From: Runella zeae DSM 19591
GTDB lineage: Bacteria; Bacteroidota; Bacteroidia; Cytophagales; Spirosomataceae
Length of the DNA stretch: 64,000 nucleotides
Assembly: GCF_000423565.1 (NCBI RefSeq)
Contig: NZ_KE384040.1
Span: 185,522-249,521, forward strand
Direction of reading: 5' to 3'
The notes under the pieces are model-generated. The model did no database searches and had not been told where the DNA came from. It saw only the letters and a list, made by a program, of their open reading frames with translations. The position numbers and the translations under genes are program-made. Below are positions 34,567 to 43,058 of the stretch, piece by piece (the first letter of the stretch is position 1; every line of letters begins with the position of its first letter).

Positions 34567-35676
34567 ATGCCTACTATCACACGCATTGAAGTCTATAAAT
34601 TCAATATTCCCTTGCAAGCTCCTGTCACGATTGCTATCGGGACTATCGAAGAAGCGCGTAATATTTTGGTGAAAATTCATACCTCTGATGGGGTTTATGG
34701 CGTAGGAGAGGGAGCTCCATTTTGGATGATTGTGGGCGAAACCCAAGCTTCTGCCTATGCTGTTTCGTATGATTTTGCAAAATTATTAATTGGCAAAAAT
34801 CCTTTAGATTTAGAAGGTTGCATTGCTTCTTTAGACAGATATTTGGCGGGCAACCCTACCGCTAAAAGTGCTTTTGATATGGCACTTTATGACCTAGCCG
34901 CCAAGTACGCACAAATGCCCTTGTATCAATTGTTGGGTGGAAGCAAACGAAGCATTGTGACTGACGAAACTATCTACATTGCTACCCCCGAAGCAATGGC
35001 AGCCGACGCGGTCAAAATCAAAGAGCGAGGAGCTGAAGCAATCAAAGTGAAATTGGGAACAAATGCCAAAGATGATATTCGGCGGATTGCGGCGATTAGA
35101 GAGGCGATTGGGCATGAGATACCCATCCGAACCGATGCCAATCAAGGATGGGACTATGTAAGTGCACTCACTGTACTGAATACGATTGCTGATTGGAATG
35201 TCGAATACTGCGAACAGCCCGTCAAACATTGGGATTATAAACATTTGGCTCGCCTACGCCAACAAGCACGCGTACCAATCTGCGCTGATGAATCATTGTT
35301 TTCACCCCAAGATGCCATCAAACTTATTACTGCCGAAGCGGTAGATTATTTCAATATCAAACTCTCCAAAAGTGGAGGACTCCGCAATGCCGTCAAAATC
35401 AACGCTATCGCTGAGGCGGCGGGAATCAAATGCATGATTGGCTGCATGTCAGAATCACGGTTGGGGATTTCGGCCAATGCTCACTTTGCTTCAGCATTGC
35501 AAAATGTAGTTTTTTATGACCTAGATTCTCCATTCGAACACGCGCACAATCCAATTTTAGGAGGAGTTTATTATCAAAATCATTATGAAGTAATACTGCC
35601 CGATGCGCATGGACACGGGGCAGATGTTGATGCAGATTTCCTCCAAAGAATGGAATCTTTTGTGGTAGAAGCCTAG
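34567..35676 (+). CDS. L-Ala-D/L-Glu (dipeptide) epimerase, enolase superfamily
   Basis: A 369-aa (beta/alpha)8 enzyme. Catalytic lysines sit in AIKVKLGTN (K-x-K) and FNIKLSKSGG. The Mg ligands are in RTDANQGW (Asp), YCEQPV (Glu) and CADESLF (Asp). The capping segment GCMSESRLGISANAHFA and the C-terminal DLDSPF are diagnostic of the dipeptide epimerase branch. It interconverts L-Ala-D-Glu and L-Ala-L-Glu, allowing murein peptides to be recycled. Starts 37 nt after thiamine pyrophosphokinase. Confidence 0.88.
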   Translation: MPTITRIEVYKFNIPLQAPVTIAIGTIEEARNILVKIHTSDGVYGVGEGAPFWMIVGETQASAYAVSYDFAKLLIGKNPLDLEGCIASLDRYLAGNPTAKSAFDMALYDLAAKYAQMPLYQLLGGSKRSIVTDETIYIATPEAMAADAVKIKERGAEAIKVKLGTNAKDDIRRIAAIREAIGHEIPIRTDANQGWDYVSALTVLNTIADWNVEYCEQPVKHWDYKHLARLRQQARVPICADESLFSPQDAIKLITAEAVDYFNIKLSKSGGLRNAVKINAIAEAAGIKCMIGCMSESRLGISANAHFASALQNVVFYDLDSPFEHAHNPILGGVYYQNHYEVILPDAHGHGADVDADFLQRMESFVVEA

Positions 35677-35677
35677 T

Positions 35678-36250
35678 TTAGGTGGCTTTGCCAAAACACC
35701 ATATCATAGCTGCTAACGCATAATGATAGGTGTCGGTAGCATTGAGAGGCAAATGATTTTGAACTACTTTGGTAGCGATTCCTAAAATCATGACACCTAT
35801 CACAATCCAAATGGCCTTTTGGTATTTTCGGAGCAAGCCAAAAACTGCAATCAGCATAACGAGCAACATCGTAAAAGCTTGGACTACTGAATCAAATACC
35901 TGAAAACTAGGATAAAGAAGAAATACAAAGAGAGAAAGACCGACTCCAATTGTTAAAATAAAAGCAGGGCGTGTAATAGTCTGGCGCACGACAAGGCCCC
36001 ATATGGCTACTACGACAGCACTAAGCCCCACACTACCTGCAAGTACCGAAAGAGAGCGATGGGTAGGAGTAAGTTCTTGAAAACCTAAGTAGCGAAATAC
36101 GCCCGCCGCCGCCGCCAAGGCAATCGTAACCAGAAATATTCCCCAGAGAAGGCGGTTATAAAAAGGCTGATAAGCGAAAAACTTAAAAAAAACAACGATG
36201 CAGATGATAGAGACAACAGCGTCAGAAATAGCATTGGAAAGTTGAACCAT
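35678..36250 (-). CDS. Small multi-pass membrane protein
   Basis: A 190-aa protein with about six hydrophobic helices: ISDAVVSIICIVVFFKFFAY, LLWGIFLVTIALAAAAGVFRY, LAGSVGLSAVVVAIWGLVV, PAFILTIGVGLSLFVFLLY, AFTMLLVMLIAVFGLL and AIWIVIGVMILGIATKV. It resembles the DUF6962 group of Bacteroidota membrane proteins, but I am not certain. The stop lies 1 nt from that of the epimerase, so the genes are convergent with no room for a terminator. The 298-bp gap to sucD (36251-36548) shows no gene or clear element. Confidence 0.6.
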   Translation of the reverse strand: MVQLSNAISDAVVSIICIVVFFKFFAYQPFYNRLLWGIFLVTIALAAAAGVFRYLGFQELTPTHRSLSVLAGSVGLSAVVVAIWGLVVRQTITRPAFILTIGVGLSLFVFLLYPSFQVFDSVVQAFTMLLVMLIAVFGLLRKYQKAIWIVIGVMILGIATKVVQNHLPLNATDTYHYALAAMIWCFGKAT

Positions 36251-36548
36251 CAGTTAAAAAATAGGTTAAGAGTTAGGATTTCATAAGATAAGGCCTATTT
36301 GAAAATTTAGACTCATGAGACGCATCTTTAGAAGGTGATTAATGACCCAAAATTGCTTTAGCAAGGTATCAGTATTTCGCCGTTTTTGAGGGCAATTGAG
36401 ACAGTTTTTTGTTATTTTTTAATTTTTCTTGGACTTTAGCTTTTGTACTTTCTTCATTTAGACCTACTTTTACTGGAAAATTTTGGGCTGCTGTCTTGAA
36501 TAAAATAAAGTTAATCATCTTGAACCACGCAATTTATACTAACCACCA

Positions 36549-37424
36549 ATGAGCGTATTAGTCAATAAAAACTCAAAGATAATTGTACAGGGCTTTACAG
36601 GCTCTGAAGGTACTTTTCATGCCCAACAGATGATTGAGTACGGTACCAATGTTGTAGGAGGTGTAACTCCAGGCAAAGGCGGACAAAGTCACTTAGACCG
36701 TCCAGTATTCAATACTGTAGCAGATGCCGTAAACGAGACTGCTGCGGATGTCTCTATTATTTTTGTGCCACCAGCCTTTGCCGCTGATGCTATCATGGAA
36801 GCCGCTGATGCCGGTATCAAGGTGATTGTGTGTATTACAGAAGGTATTCCTACCAAAGACATGATGTTGGCAAAAGAGTACATTAGTACCAAAGATTGCC
36901 GCTTGATAGGCCCCAACTGCCCAGGTGTGATGACTGCTGATGAATGTAAAGTTGGTATTATGCCGGGTTTTATTTTCAAGAAAGGAACTATCGGAATCGT
37001 ATCTAAATCAGGCACTTTGACATACGAAGCTGTAGACCAATTATCGAAAGTAGGCCTTGGACAAACTACTGCTATCGGAATTGGAGGTGACCCTATCATT
37101 GGTACTACTACCAAAGAAGCCGTAGAACTTCTTATGAATGACCCCGAGACAGAAGCCATCGTGATGATTGGCGAAATCGGTGGAAGCATGGAAGCTGATG
37201 CCGCTCGTTGGGTAAAAGAAAATGGTACCAAACCTGTAGTAGGGTTTATCGCAGGGCAGACAGCTCCAAAAGGTCGTCGTATGGGTCACGCAGGAGCGAT
37301 TATTGGCGGAGCTGATGATACAGCTGCTGCTAAGATGCGTATCATGCGTGAGTGTGGTATTCACGTAGTAGAATCACCTGCTTTGATTGGCGAAACAATG
37401 TTGAAAGCATTAGGCAAAGCCTAA
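36549..37424 (+). CDS. sucD: Succinate-CoA ligase (ADP-forming), alpha subunit
   Basis: A 291-aa enzyme of the TCA cycle that, with SucC, interconverts succinyl-CoA and succinate with NTP formation. The CoA-binding opening [20 protein letters not shown] is intact, the middle has [20 protein letters not shown], and the phosphorylated His lies in [10 protein letters not shown] near residue 247. The length is standard. sucC is not in this window, as is common in Bacteroidota. A hairpin terminator follows. Confidence 0.95.
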   Translation: MSVLVNKNSKIIVQGFTGSEGTFHAQQMIEYGTNVVGGVTPGKGGQSHLDRPVFNTVADAVNETAADVSIIFVPPAFAADAIMEAADAGIKVIVCITEGIPTKDMMLAKEYISTKDCRLIGPNCPGVMTADECKVGIMPGFIFKKGTIGIVSKSGTLTYEAVDQLSKVGLGQTTAIGIGGDPIIGTTTKEAVELLMNDPETEAIVMIGEIGGSMEADAARWVKENGTKPVVGFIAGQTAPKGRRMGHAGAIIGGADDTAAAKMRIMRECGIHVVESPALIGETMLKALGKA

Positions 37425-37454
37425 GCAAAATGAATATTATCTTTTCTAAATTTG

Positions 37455-37489
37455 CAGGCAGTTTGGGTTTCCAAGCTGCCTGTGCTTTT
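37455..37489 (+). terminator. Hairpin terminator after sucD
   Basis: CAGGCAG (37455-37461) pairs with CTGCCTG (37476-37482), with an inner TTGG/CCAA pairing, followed by TGCTTTTA. A TAAATTTG match to the -7 consensus lies immediately upstream (37447-37454) and could start DUF4271 transcription, in which case the hairpin would be in its leader. Confidence 0.55.
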
Positions 37490-37519
37490 ATATAGAAGGT
37501 TGAAAAAGGATTTCTCGGC

Positions 37520-38698
37520 ATGACAAAGAACAAAACTCTTCGTAGTTTTAAATACGCTGCATTACTGTGGTTGTTTTGCTATGCAGCACCTCTTTGGGCT
37601 GAGGTTGGGCCAAACAAACAATACTTTTTGGTAAAGGATTTGTCGCAAGATTGGATTGTGTATGACCAAAGAGAAAAAGAATTTGTACCTTATGTAGCAG
37701 AGCAGCACAACACCCAATTGTCGGTAAATACCATCATAGATTTAGAAAGTAATCTTCATTATAATCTGCTTATCTACGTCGAAAACGACAACTACTTGTT
37801 TTTCAACGGCGCCTTACAAGATAATCTAAAAGCGGGCCAATGGAGAGTGATGAGAATCGACAGCTTATACAAGATTTATAAGCGTCCACAGTTGATGATT
37901 ACCATTTATGGCACTCCTGGACAGCTTGGAAAAACGGTGTTTATTGGGCATCAAAAAGCCGCTATCGAAAAGTTGATTACGATCGAAGAAGAATCATTTT
38001 TGAATCTTAAACCAAGAGAAGAAGCCGAAATGTCCAACTTTTTTATACTGGCAATGCTACTCTTATTGGGCTTTATGGCTTTTCTGTTTAATGGGTACCC
38101 AAGGGCTTTTGAAAAGATGTACAGCATCGGAGATTTATTGCAGGTGGACGTCAGGGATGAGTCATTTTTAATCAACAAGCCTTTTAGCCGTGTCAATATC
38201 CTGTTTTTGGTATTGTTGAGCTTAGAAGTGGCTTATTTGTATCTGTTTGCGCAGGACAAACAATATAATTTATTTTCTTCTAAAGAGCTTTTAGTAGGCG
38301 GTCAGTCACCGCTAGATCATTGGTTTACTTTTTTCAAAATAGCCATATTGTGTTTTGTGATGATGATTGTAAAATACCTAGGATTATACATTTTAGGTAC
38401 CTTGTATCGGCTAGAAGGCATAGCTAATCTCCATTATTTCAAGGTAGTACAGTCGTCGCTTTGGTTTTATGGTATCATTTTGTTGGTGGTCTCAGTGGCT
38501 TCTTTTTATGTGTTAGAGTGGTCTACTCTTTTGCGTACGATGCTTATTATACCAGGCGTGGTTTTCTATGTTTTAAGAACAATTTTAATCTTCTTTACAA
38601 TTACGAGCAGCATAACAGTGAAAAATTTATATATAATTTCGTACCTTTGCATCGTCGAATTTATCCCCCTCATCATCGGGGTTAGGTATGCCCTTTAG
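37520..38698 (+). CDS. DUF4271 family membrane protein
   Basis: A 392-aa protein. A cleavable or anchoring N-terminal segment (YAALLWLFCYAAPLWA) precedes a periplasmic beta-rich part to about residue 175. Seven or so membrane helices follow in the C-terminal half (FFILAMLLLLGFMAFLFNG, ILFLVLLSLEVAYLYLFA, and the terminal IISYLCIVEFIPLIIGVRYAL). This is the DUF4271 pattern. In Bacteroidota it usually sits directly before hemD, as here; the meaning of that pairing is unknown. The family has no assigned activity. Confidence 0.8.
   Translation: MTKNKTLRSFKYAALLWLFCYAAPLWAEVGPNKQYFLVKDLSQDWIVYDQREKEFVPYVAEQHNTQLSVNTIIDLESNLHYNLLIYVENDNYLFFNGALQDNLKAGQWRVMRIDSLYKIYKRPQLMITIYGTPGQLGKTVFIGHQKAAIEKLITIEEESFLNLKPREEAEMSNFFILAMLLLLGFMAFLFNGYPRAFEKMYSIGDLLQVDVRDESFLINKPFSRVNILFLVLLSLEVAYLYLFAQDKQYNLFSSKELLVGGQSPLDHWFTFFKIAILCFVMMIVKYLGLYILGTLYRLEGIANLHYFKVVQSSLWFYGIILLVVSVASFYVLEWSTLLRTMLIIPGVVFYVLRTILIFFTITSSITVKNLYIISYLCIVEFIPLIIGVRYAL
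38642..38649 (+). promoter_or_regulatory. Possible hemD -7 element inside DUF4271
   Basis: TACCTTTG matches TAnnTTTG, 82 nt before the hemD ATG and inside the last codons of the DUF4271 gene. No good -33 element is seen. Confidence 0.3.
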
Positions 38699-38730
38699 GT
38701 AGTTGGTGGCTTTCCCCTCAAATTTCAGAT

Positions 38731-39513
38731 ATGAGCGAAACGATTTTGATGCAACAAGACCGATTGAATAAAGTAGCGAGCATTTTGGTGAGCCAAGCTC
38801 GCCCCACAGACGAAAAGTCCCCTTATTTTGAGTTGGCAAGTAGATACAATCTCAAAATTGACTTCCGCCCTTTTATCGAGATTCAGGGTATTGCTTACAA
38901 AGATTTTCGTAAGCAGCGGATCAACATTATGGAGCATACCGCGATTATTTTTACAAGTCGCAATGCCGTAGATCATTTCTTTCGTATCTGTAAAGAAGCC
39001 AAGCTCGAAATGCCAGCTGAGATGAAGTATTTTTGTGTAACTGAGCAAACCGCTAATTATCTCCAAAAATACATTCAAATTAGAAAACGTAAGATTTTTG
39101 CTGGCCAAAAAACAGCCGCTGATTTGTTAGATTTGATTAAGAAGCACAAAAACGAAAAGTTTTTGTTTCCATGTTCTGACAAGAGACGTAATGATATTCC
39201 CGAATTTATGGGAAACTATGATTTACATCTTACAGAAGCCGTAATGTATGAAACAGTATCGTCTGATTTGTCTGATTTAACAGAAGTCTTTTACGACATT
39301 ATTTGCTTTTTTAGCCCTTCAGGTATTACGTCTTTGTTTCATAATTTCCCTGATTTCAAACAAAACAAAACGCGCATAGCCGCTTTTGGTCCTACTACTG
39401 CCAAAGCCGTAACGGACGCAGGGCTTATTTTGGATATCGAAGCTCCTATGCCAAATGCTCCATCTATGACAGGTGCTTTGGAGATTTATATCAAAAAAGC
39501 AAATAATCTCTAG
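38731..39513 (+). CDS. hemD: Uroporphyrinogen-III synthase
   Basis: A 260-aa two-lobed enzyme that closes the tetrapyrrole ring of hydroxymethylbilane in haem synthesis. The pattern is VASILVSQARPTDEKSPYFELA, then IIFTSRNAVDHFF, the middle CVTEQTANYLQKY, FLFPCSDKRRNDIPEF, and IICFFSPSGITSLF...RIAAFGPTTAKAVTDAGL. These are the conserved blocks around the active-site cleft. It follows DUF4271 by 32 nt and precedes the T9SS operon. Confidence 0.9.
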   Translation: MSETILMQQDRLNKVASILVSQARPTDEKSPYFELASRYNLKIDFRPFIEIQGIAYKDFRKQRINIMEHTAIIFTSRNAVDHFFRICKEAKLEMPAEMKYFCVTEQTANYLQKYIQIRKRKIFAGQKTAADLLDLIKKHKNEKFLFPCSDKRRNDIPEFMGNYDLHLTEAVMYETVSSDLSDLTEVFYDIICFFSPSGITSLFHNFPDFKQNKTRIAAFGPTTAKAVTDAGLILDIEAPMPNAPSMTGALEIYIKKANNL

Positions 39514-39642
39514 TCGTCTAAGACAATGAGATAATTTCTTAACAAGAAGAAGTAGTTGAATGGTGCAGTTGTTTATTAAAGAAAATACTAAGGTGGTTTG
39601 TAAACCATTTTGCAACATTTAAATCATTTTATGCGTTTAGAT

Positions 39643-39668
39643 AAGGGTTGAGATTTCAACCCTTTTTT
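39643..39668 (+). terminator. Intrinsic terminator after hemD
   Basis: AAGGGTTGA and TCAACCCTT (9-bp stem, tight loop) followed by TTTT, located 130 nt after the hemD stop and just upstream of porP. It marks the boundary between the haem gene and the T9SS cluster. Confidence 0.75.
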
Positions 39669-39723
39669 ATTATCAAATTTTTTTCGCTTATTGTCGTTTG
39701 TATTGAAAATAGCATTGATACAT

Positions 39724-40695
39724 ATGAAATACCCTCGACTTCTCCTTTTTCTTATTATTGGTTATTTGAGCCAAATCCCTAATCTCTACGCCCAGCAAGA
39801 TGGTCAGTTTACAATGTTTATGTTTAACCAATTGTACTGGAATCCAGCTACCGCAGGAGCAGACGGCACTACTCGCTTTCAGCTCTTGAATAGGATGCAA
39901 TGGCAAGGTTATCAGACTACTTCAGGAGATGGAGGAGCGCCTAATACATTGATTTTTTCAGGGAGTGTACCACTTAATTTCATGAAAAGTGCGGTAGGAA
40001 TTCATTATGTAAATGATCGAATCGGGGCTACGGGGAGCCAAGAAGTACAACTTTCATATGCCTATCGGGTCAATATCAACGACAATTTACTTGCGATAGG
40101 AGCACGTGTTGGACTCCAAAATCGCTATATAGATTTTAGTAAACTTATCCCGAGAGAGCCGGGAGATCCGCTTATTCCAGTAGGGCGTATTGGTCAAACC
40201 CAGCCAGATATTTCGCTAGGTGTACATTATGATGCCACTACATTTTTTGTGAGTGCGAGTGTGAGTCATATCAATCAACCCAAATTTAGTTTGGGTGGAG
40301 ATGCTTCCAACAGCACTTTAGCGCCTAGTGCCTATATAATGGCAGGATACCGATGGGAGCCATTATATGGGCTTGAGATTCAACCTATTGCATTTCTGAA
40401 ATCTCCCGTAGCTTTTAGTAGCAATACCTTGTCGGTAGAAGGAGGCGTGATGGCAACTTGGGATGAATGGATTTTTGGGGGAGTTACGTATCGGCTCCAA
40501 GATTCTTATAACATCATCGCTGGAATCAACTTGCTCAGCGATAGGTCATTGCGTATAGGAGCGGCTGTTGATTTGCTAGGGCGTACCAAAGATATAAAAG
40601 CACCTGCCTCTTATGAAGTAATGCTATCTTATGCTTTGCCAGCCTTGACCAAAGGCAAGCGTACGCCTGTCCGAACCCCAAGATTCCGTTATTGA
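39724..40695 (+). CDS. porP: PorP/SprF family T9SS outer-membrane protein
   Basis: A 323-aa outer-membrane protein of the PorP/SprF family. The signal MKYPRLLLFLIIGYLSQIPNLYAQ is followed by the family hallmark QDGQFTMFMFNQLYWNPATAGADG and an antiparallel barrel (GIHYVNDRIGATGSQEVQLSYAYRV, FFVSASVSHINQPKFSLG). PorP proteins work with the PorK-PorN ring and with SprE or cargo proteins at the cell surface. The start is the ATG preceding the signal; an upstream in-frame ATG adds 11 residues. It heads the cluster porP-gldK-gldL-gldM-gldN, the order found in most T9SS organisms. Confidence 0.9.
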   Translation: MKYPRLLLFLIIGYLSQIPNLYAQQDGQFTMFMFNQLYWNPATAGADGTTRFQLLNRMQWQGYQTTSGDGGAPNTLIFSGSVPLNFMKSAVGIHYVNDRIGATGSQEVQLSYAYRVNINDNLLAIGARVGLQNRYIDFSKLIPREPGDPLIPVGRIGQTQPDISLGVHYDATTFFVSASVSHINQPKFSLGGDASNSTLAPSAYIMAGYRWEPLYGLEIQPIAFLKSPVAFSSNTLSVEGGVMATWDEWIFGGVTYRLQDSYNIIAGINLLSDRSLRIGAAVDLLGRTKDIKAPASYEVMLSYALPALTKGKRTPVRTPRFRY

Positions 40696-40808
40696 TTTGC
40701 TGAAATTTTACGCCAATCAAAAGTTTTTTTTGTACAAAGAATTTTTGGCAAAATTTTTGATAATCAATTACAATACGCCGTTTGATAAAAATATGACAGT
40801 TTTTTTAG

Positions 40809-40816
40809 TACTTTTG
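40809..40816 (+). promoter_or_regulatory. Possible gldK promoter -7 element
   Basis: TACTTTTG matches TAnnTTTG 134 nt before the gldK ATG, in the 254-bp gap after porP. A TTTG lies 24 nt upstream, slightly further than the usual spacing. Confidence 0.35.
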
Positions 40817-40949
40817 AACAGTTTTTCCAAACTTTGAGGAATAAGAATTGTCTCTGCATAGGAAAAAAGATAAATTTTAAAATTAGCACACAATAAACAC
40901 ATAGAACTTCGTTTTCTATACTGAAATTTTGAATTTAACGGGAATAACC

Positions 40950-42056
40950 ATGAGCAAAAGGGTATTTTTCGGCTATGCCACCAAAGGAACGTGGATTGTG
41001 ATGGTAGCGATGATGCTACAAAGTTGCGGGTTTGTCAAAGACAAATTTGGCAAAAACAGTAAGGGAGGTAAAGGTGGAAAAAAAGGAGCCAAACAAGAGG
41101 TAGGGGTTCGTAACGGGGAGGTGATTGCTGCTGGTCGAAAAGACTACAAGCAAGATACCCCTTATGGCATGGTCCTTATCCCATCGGGTTCTTTTATGAT
41201 GGGACAAGCCGATGAGGATGTGGCCGCCACTCAAGTTAACTTCAACCGCCGGGTGACCATCACTTCGTTTTACATGGACGATACGGAGGTTACTAACAAC
41301 GAGTATCGCCAGTTTGTAAATGCCTTGATGACAGATTCATTGTCAGTATTAGGTGAAGAAGAAATCATGGCGAAGTATCATCCAGATACTACTGTATGGA
41401 AAAAAGATTTTACTTATCACAATGGCGACCCTATGCTGGAGTATTATTACTCTCATCCAGCGTTTGATACCTATCCAGTGGTAGGCGTAAGCTGGAAAGC
41501 TGCTCGTTATTTCTCCGAATGGCGTTCTAATCTCTACAATGATCATCGTGCCAAAGAAGGCAAATTCCGCTCTCCTAAATTCCGTCTTCCGACCGAAGCT
41601 GAATGGGAATGGGCTGCTAGAGGTGGTCGGGCATCGGCCAAATACCCTTGGGGTAACCCTTACGTAGCCAATGGAAAAGGTTGTTTCTTGGCTAACTTCA
41701 AGCCCCAAAGAGGAAACTATGACGCAGACGGATACCCATACACCGCTCCTGCTAATGCCTACAACGCCAACGATTATGGTCTTTACAATATGGCTGGTAA
41801 CGTAGCAGAATGGACTCTTGATGCTTTCGCAGACAATGCCACTGTTGTAAACTGGGATATGAACCCTATGAATGACAATCCTGACGAGCCTCGCAAAATC
41901 GTACGTGGCGGATCTTGGAAAGACGTAGCCTACTTCCTCGAAACAGGTACCCGCAGCTGGGAGTATGAAAACAATACTCGCTCCTACATAGGTTTCCGCT
42001 GCGTAGTCGAAAACTTAGCAGGTCGGACTGCAACTACTCGTGGTAAAAAAAGATAA
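40950..42056 (+). CDS. gldK: T9SS lipoprotein GldK/PorK
   Basis: A 368-aa outer-membrane lipoprotein. I use ATG 40950 (MSKRVFFGYATKGTWIVMVAMMLQSCGFV), whose lipobox ends LQSC. A basic Gly/Lys-rich linker (GKNSKGGKGGKKGAKQ) precedes an FGE/sulfatase-modifying-factor fold: MVLIPSGSFMMGQADED, VTNNEYRQFVNALM, FRLPTEAEWEWAARGG and MAGNVAEWTLDAF. GldK forms the periplasmic ring of the T9SS with GldN, needed for export of CTD proteins and for gliding. Active-site Cys residues of true FGEs are not conserved, as expected. A strong terminator follows before gldL. Confidence 0.95.
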   Translation: MSKRVFFGYATKGTWIVMVAMMLQSCGFVKDKFGKNSKGGKGGKKGAKQEVGVRNGEVIAAGRKDYKQDTPYGMVLIPSGSFMMGQADEDVAATQVNFNRRVTITSFYMDDTEVTNNEYRQFVNALMTDSLSVLGEEEIMAKYHPDTTVWKKDFTYHNGDPMLEYYYSHPAFDTYPVVGVSWKAARYFSEWRSNLYNDHRAKEGKFRSPKFRLPTEAEWEWAARGGRASAKYPWGNPYVANGKGCFLANFKPQRGNYDADGYPYTAPANAYNANDYGLYNMAGNVAEWTLDAFADNATVVNWDMNPMNDNPDEPRKIVRGGSWKDVAYFLETGTRSWEYENNTRSYIGFRCVVENLAGRTATTRGKKR

Positions 42057-42082
42057 ATCTTAAAGTATTCAAATAATTTTTA

Positions 42083-42118
42083 GGGTGCTGCCCACCAAGC
42101 GGCAGCACCCTCCTTTTT
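42083..42118 (+). terminator. Intrinsic terminator between gldK and gldL
   Basis: A perfect 10-bp stem (GGGTGCTGCC / GGCAGCACCC) with an 8-nt loop, followed by TCCTTTTTG, 26 nt after the gldK stop and about 55 nt before the gldL ATG. It is strong enough to decouple gldK from gldLMN transcription unless read-through occurs. Confidence 0.85.
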
Positions 42119-42174
42119 GTACGACCCTAATTAATTATAACTGATTCTATTAACTAATTTTTTTTGATTCAATC

Positions 42175-42981
42175 ATGGCAGCACAAAAGCAAGGTGTTTT
42201 CTGGAGTAAAATAGTTCCTACTGCTTACGCACTCGGAGCAGCCGTCGTTATTATCGGTGCTTGGGCAAAAATTACCCACATTGAGGGTGGGGGCGAAATA
42301 TTGACAGTTGGTCTTTTGACCGAAGCATTTATTTTTGTTTTATATGCAATACAAAGTTTTCTCTACCCTGCTTCAGACGAATACGCCTGGGAAAAAGTAT
42401 ACCCTGAATTATTAGATGATGCGGCTCCTGCACCAGTTGCTCGCAAAGAAGAAAGAAAAGGAACAGGCCTTACTGCTAATATGGATAAATTGATGGCAGA
42501 AGCCAACATTACTCCTGAAGTTTTCAATAACCTAGGTAAAGGTTTCAAAAGTCTTACTGAGACAGTTTCAAAAATTGGGGATTTGACCGATGCTACCGTA
42601 GCAACTAACGAATATGCTAAAAGTGTAAAGGGAGCTTCAGGAGCAATCAATGAAATGAATAAGTCTTATGGTGTAGCCATCAATGCCATGTCGTCGATGG
42701 CAGATGCTACCAAAGACGCTCAACAATATCGTGAGCAATTCCAAAACATTACAAAAAATATGGGTGCGTTGAATGCTGTATATGAATTAGAATTGCAGGA
42801 TACAACCAAGCACCTTAAGGCCATGAATGCTTTCTACGGCAACCTTACTACTGCAATGGAAAATATGGCGGATGCAACAAAAGAATCACAACAGTTTAAA
42901 GCAGAGATGTCGAAGTTGACAACCAACATCACGTCTTTGAACAATATCTATGGCAATATGCTCACGGCTATGCGTGGCTAA
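42175..42981 (+). CDS. gldL: T9SS motor protein GldL/PorL
   Basis: A 268-aa inner-membrane protein. Two membrane helices lie near residues 15-30 and 43-60, joined by a short Gly-rich loop. The conserved protonatable Glu is E50 in ILTVGLLTEAFIFVLYAIQ. A cytoplasmic coiled-coil domain follows, with three similar helical repeats (SYGVAINAMSSMADATKDAQ, LNAVYELELQDTTKHLK, MNAFYGNLTTAMENMADATKE). GldL5GldM2 is the proton-driven rotary motor of the T9SS and gliding. Length and order are normal. Confidence 0.95.
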   Translation: MAAQKQGVFWSKIVPTAYALGAAVVIIGAWAKITHIEGGGEILTVGLLTEAFIFVLYAIQSFLYPASDEYAWEKVYPELLDDAAPAPVARKEERKGTGLTANMDKLMAEANITPEVFNNLGKGFKSLTETVSKIGDLTDATVATNEYAKSVKGASGAINEMNKSYGVAINAMSSMADATKDAQQYREQFQNITKNMGALNAVYELELQDTTKHLKAMNAFYGNLTTAMENMADATKESQQFKAEMSKLTTNITSLNNIYGNMLTAMRG

Positions 42982-43058
42982 TATCGATTTGTAAAGTACG
43001 TTGCCTGTGCTTACACCAGAAAATAAAACTTAAACGCTAAGAACTGTAAATAAATAAA

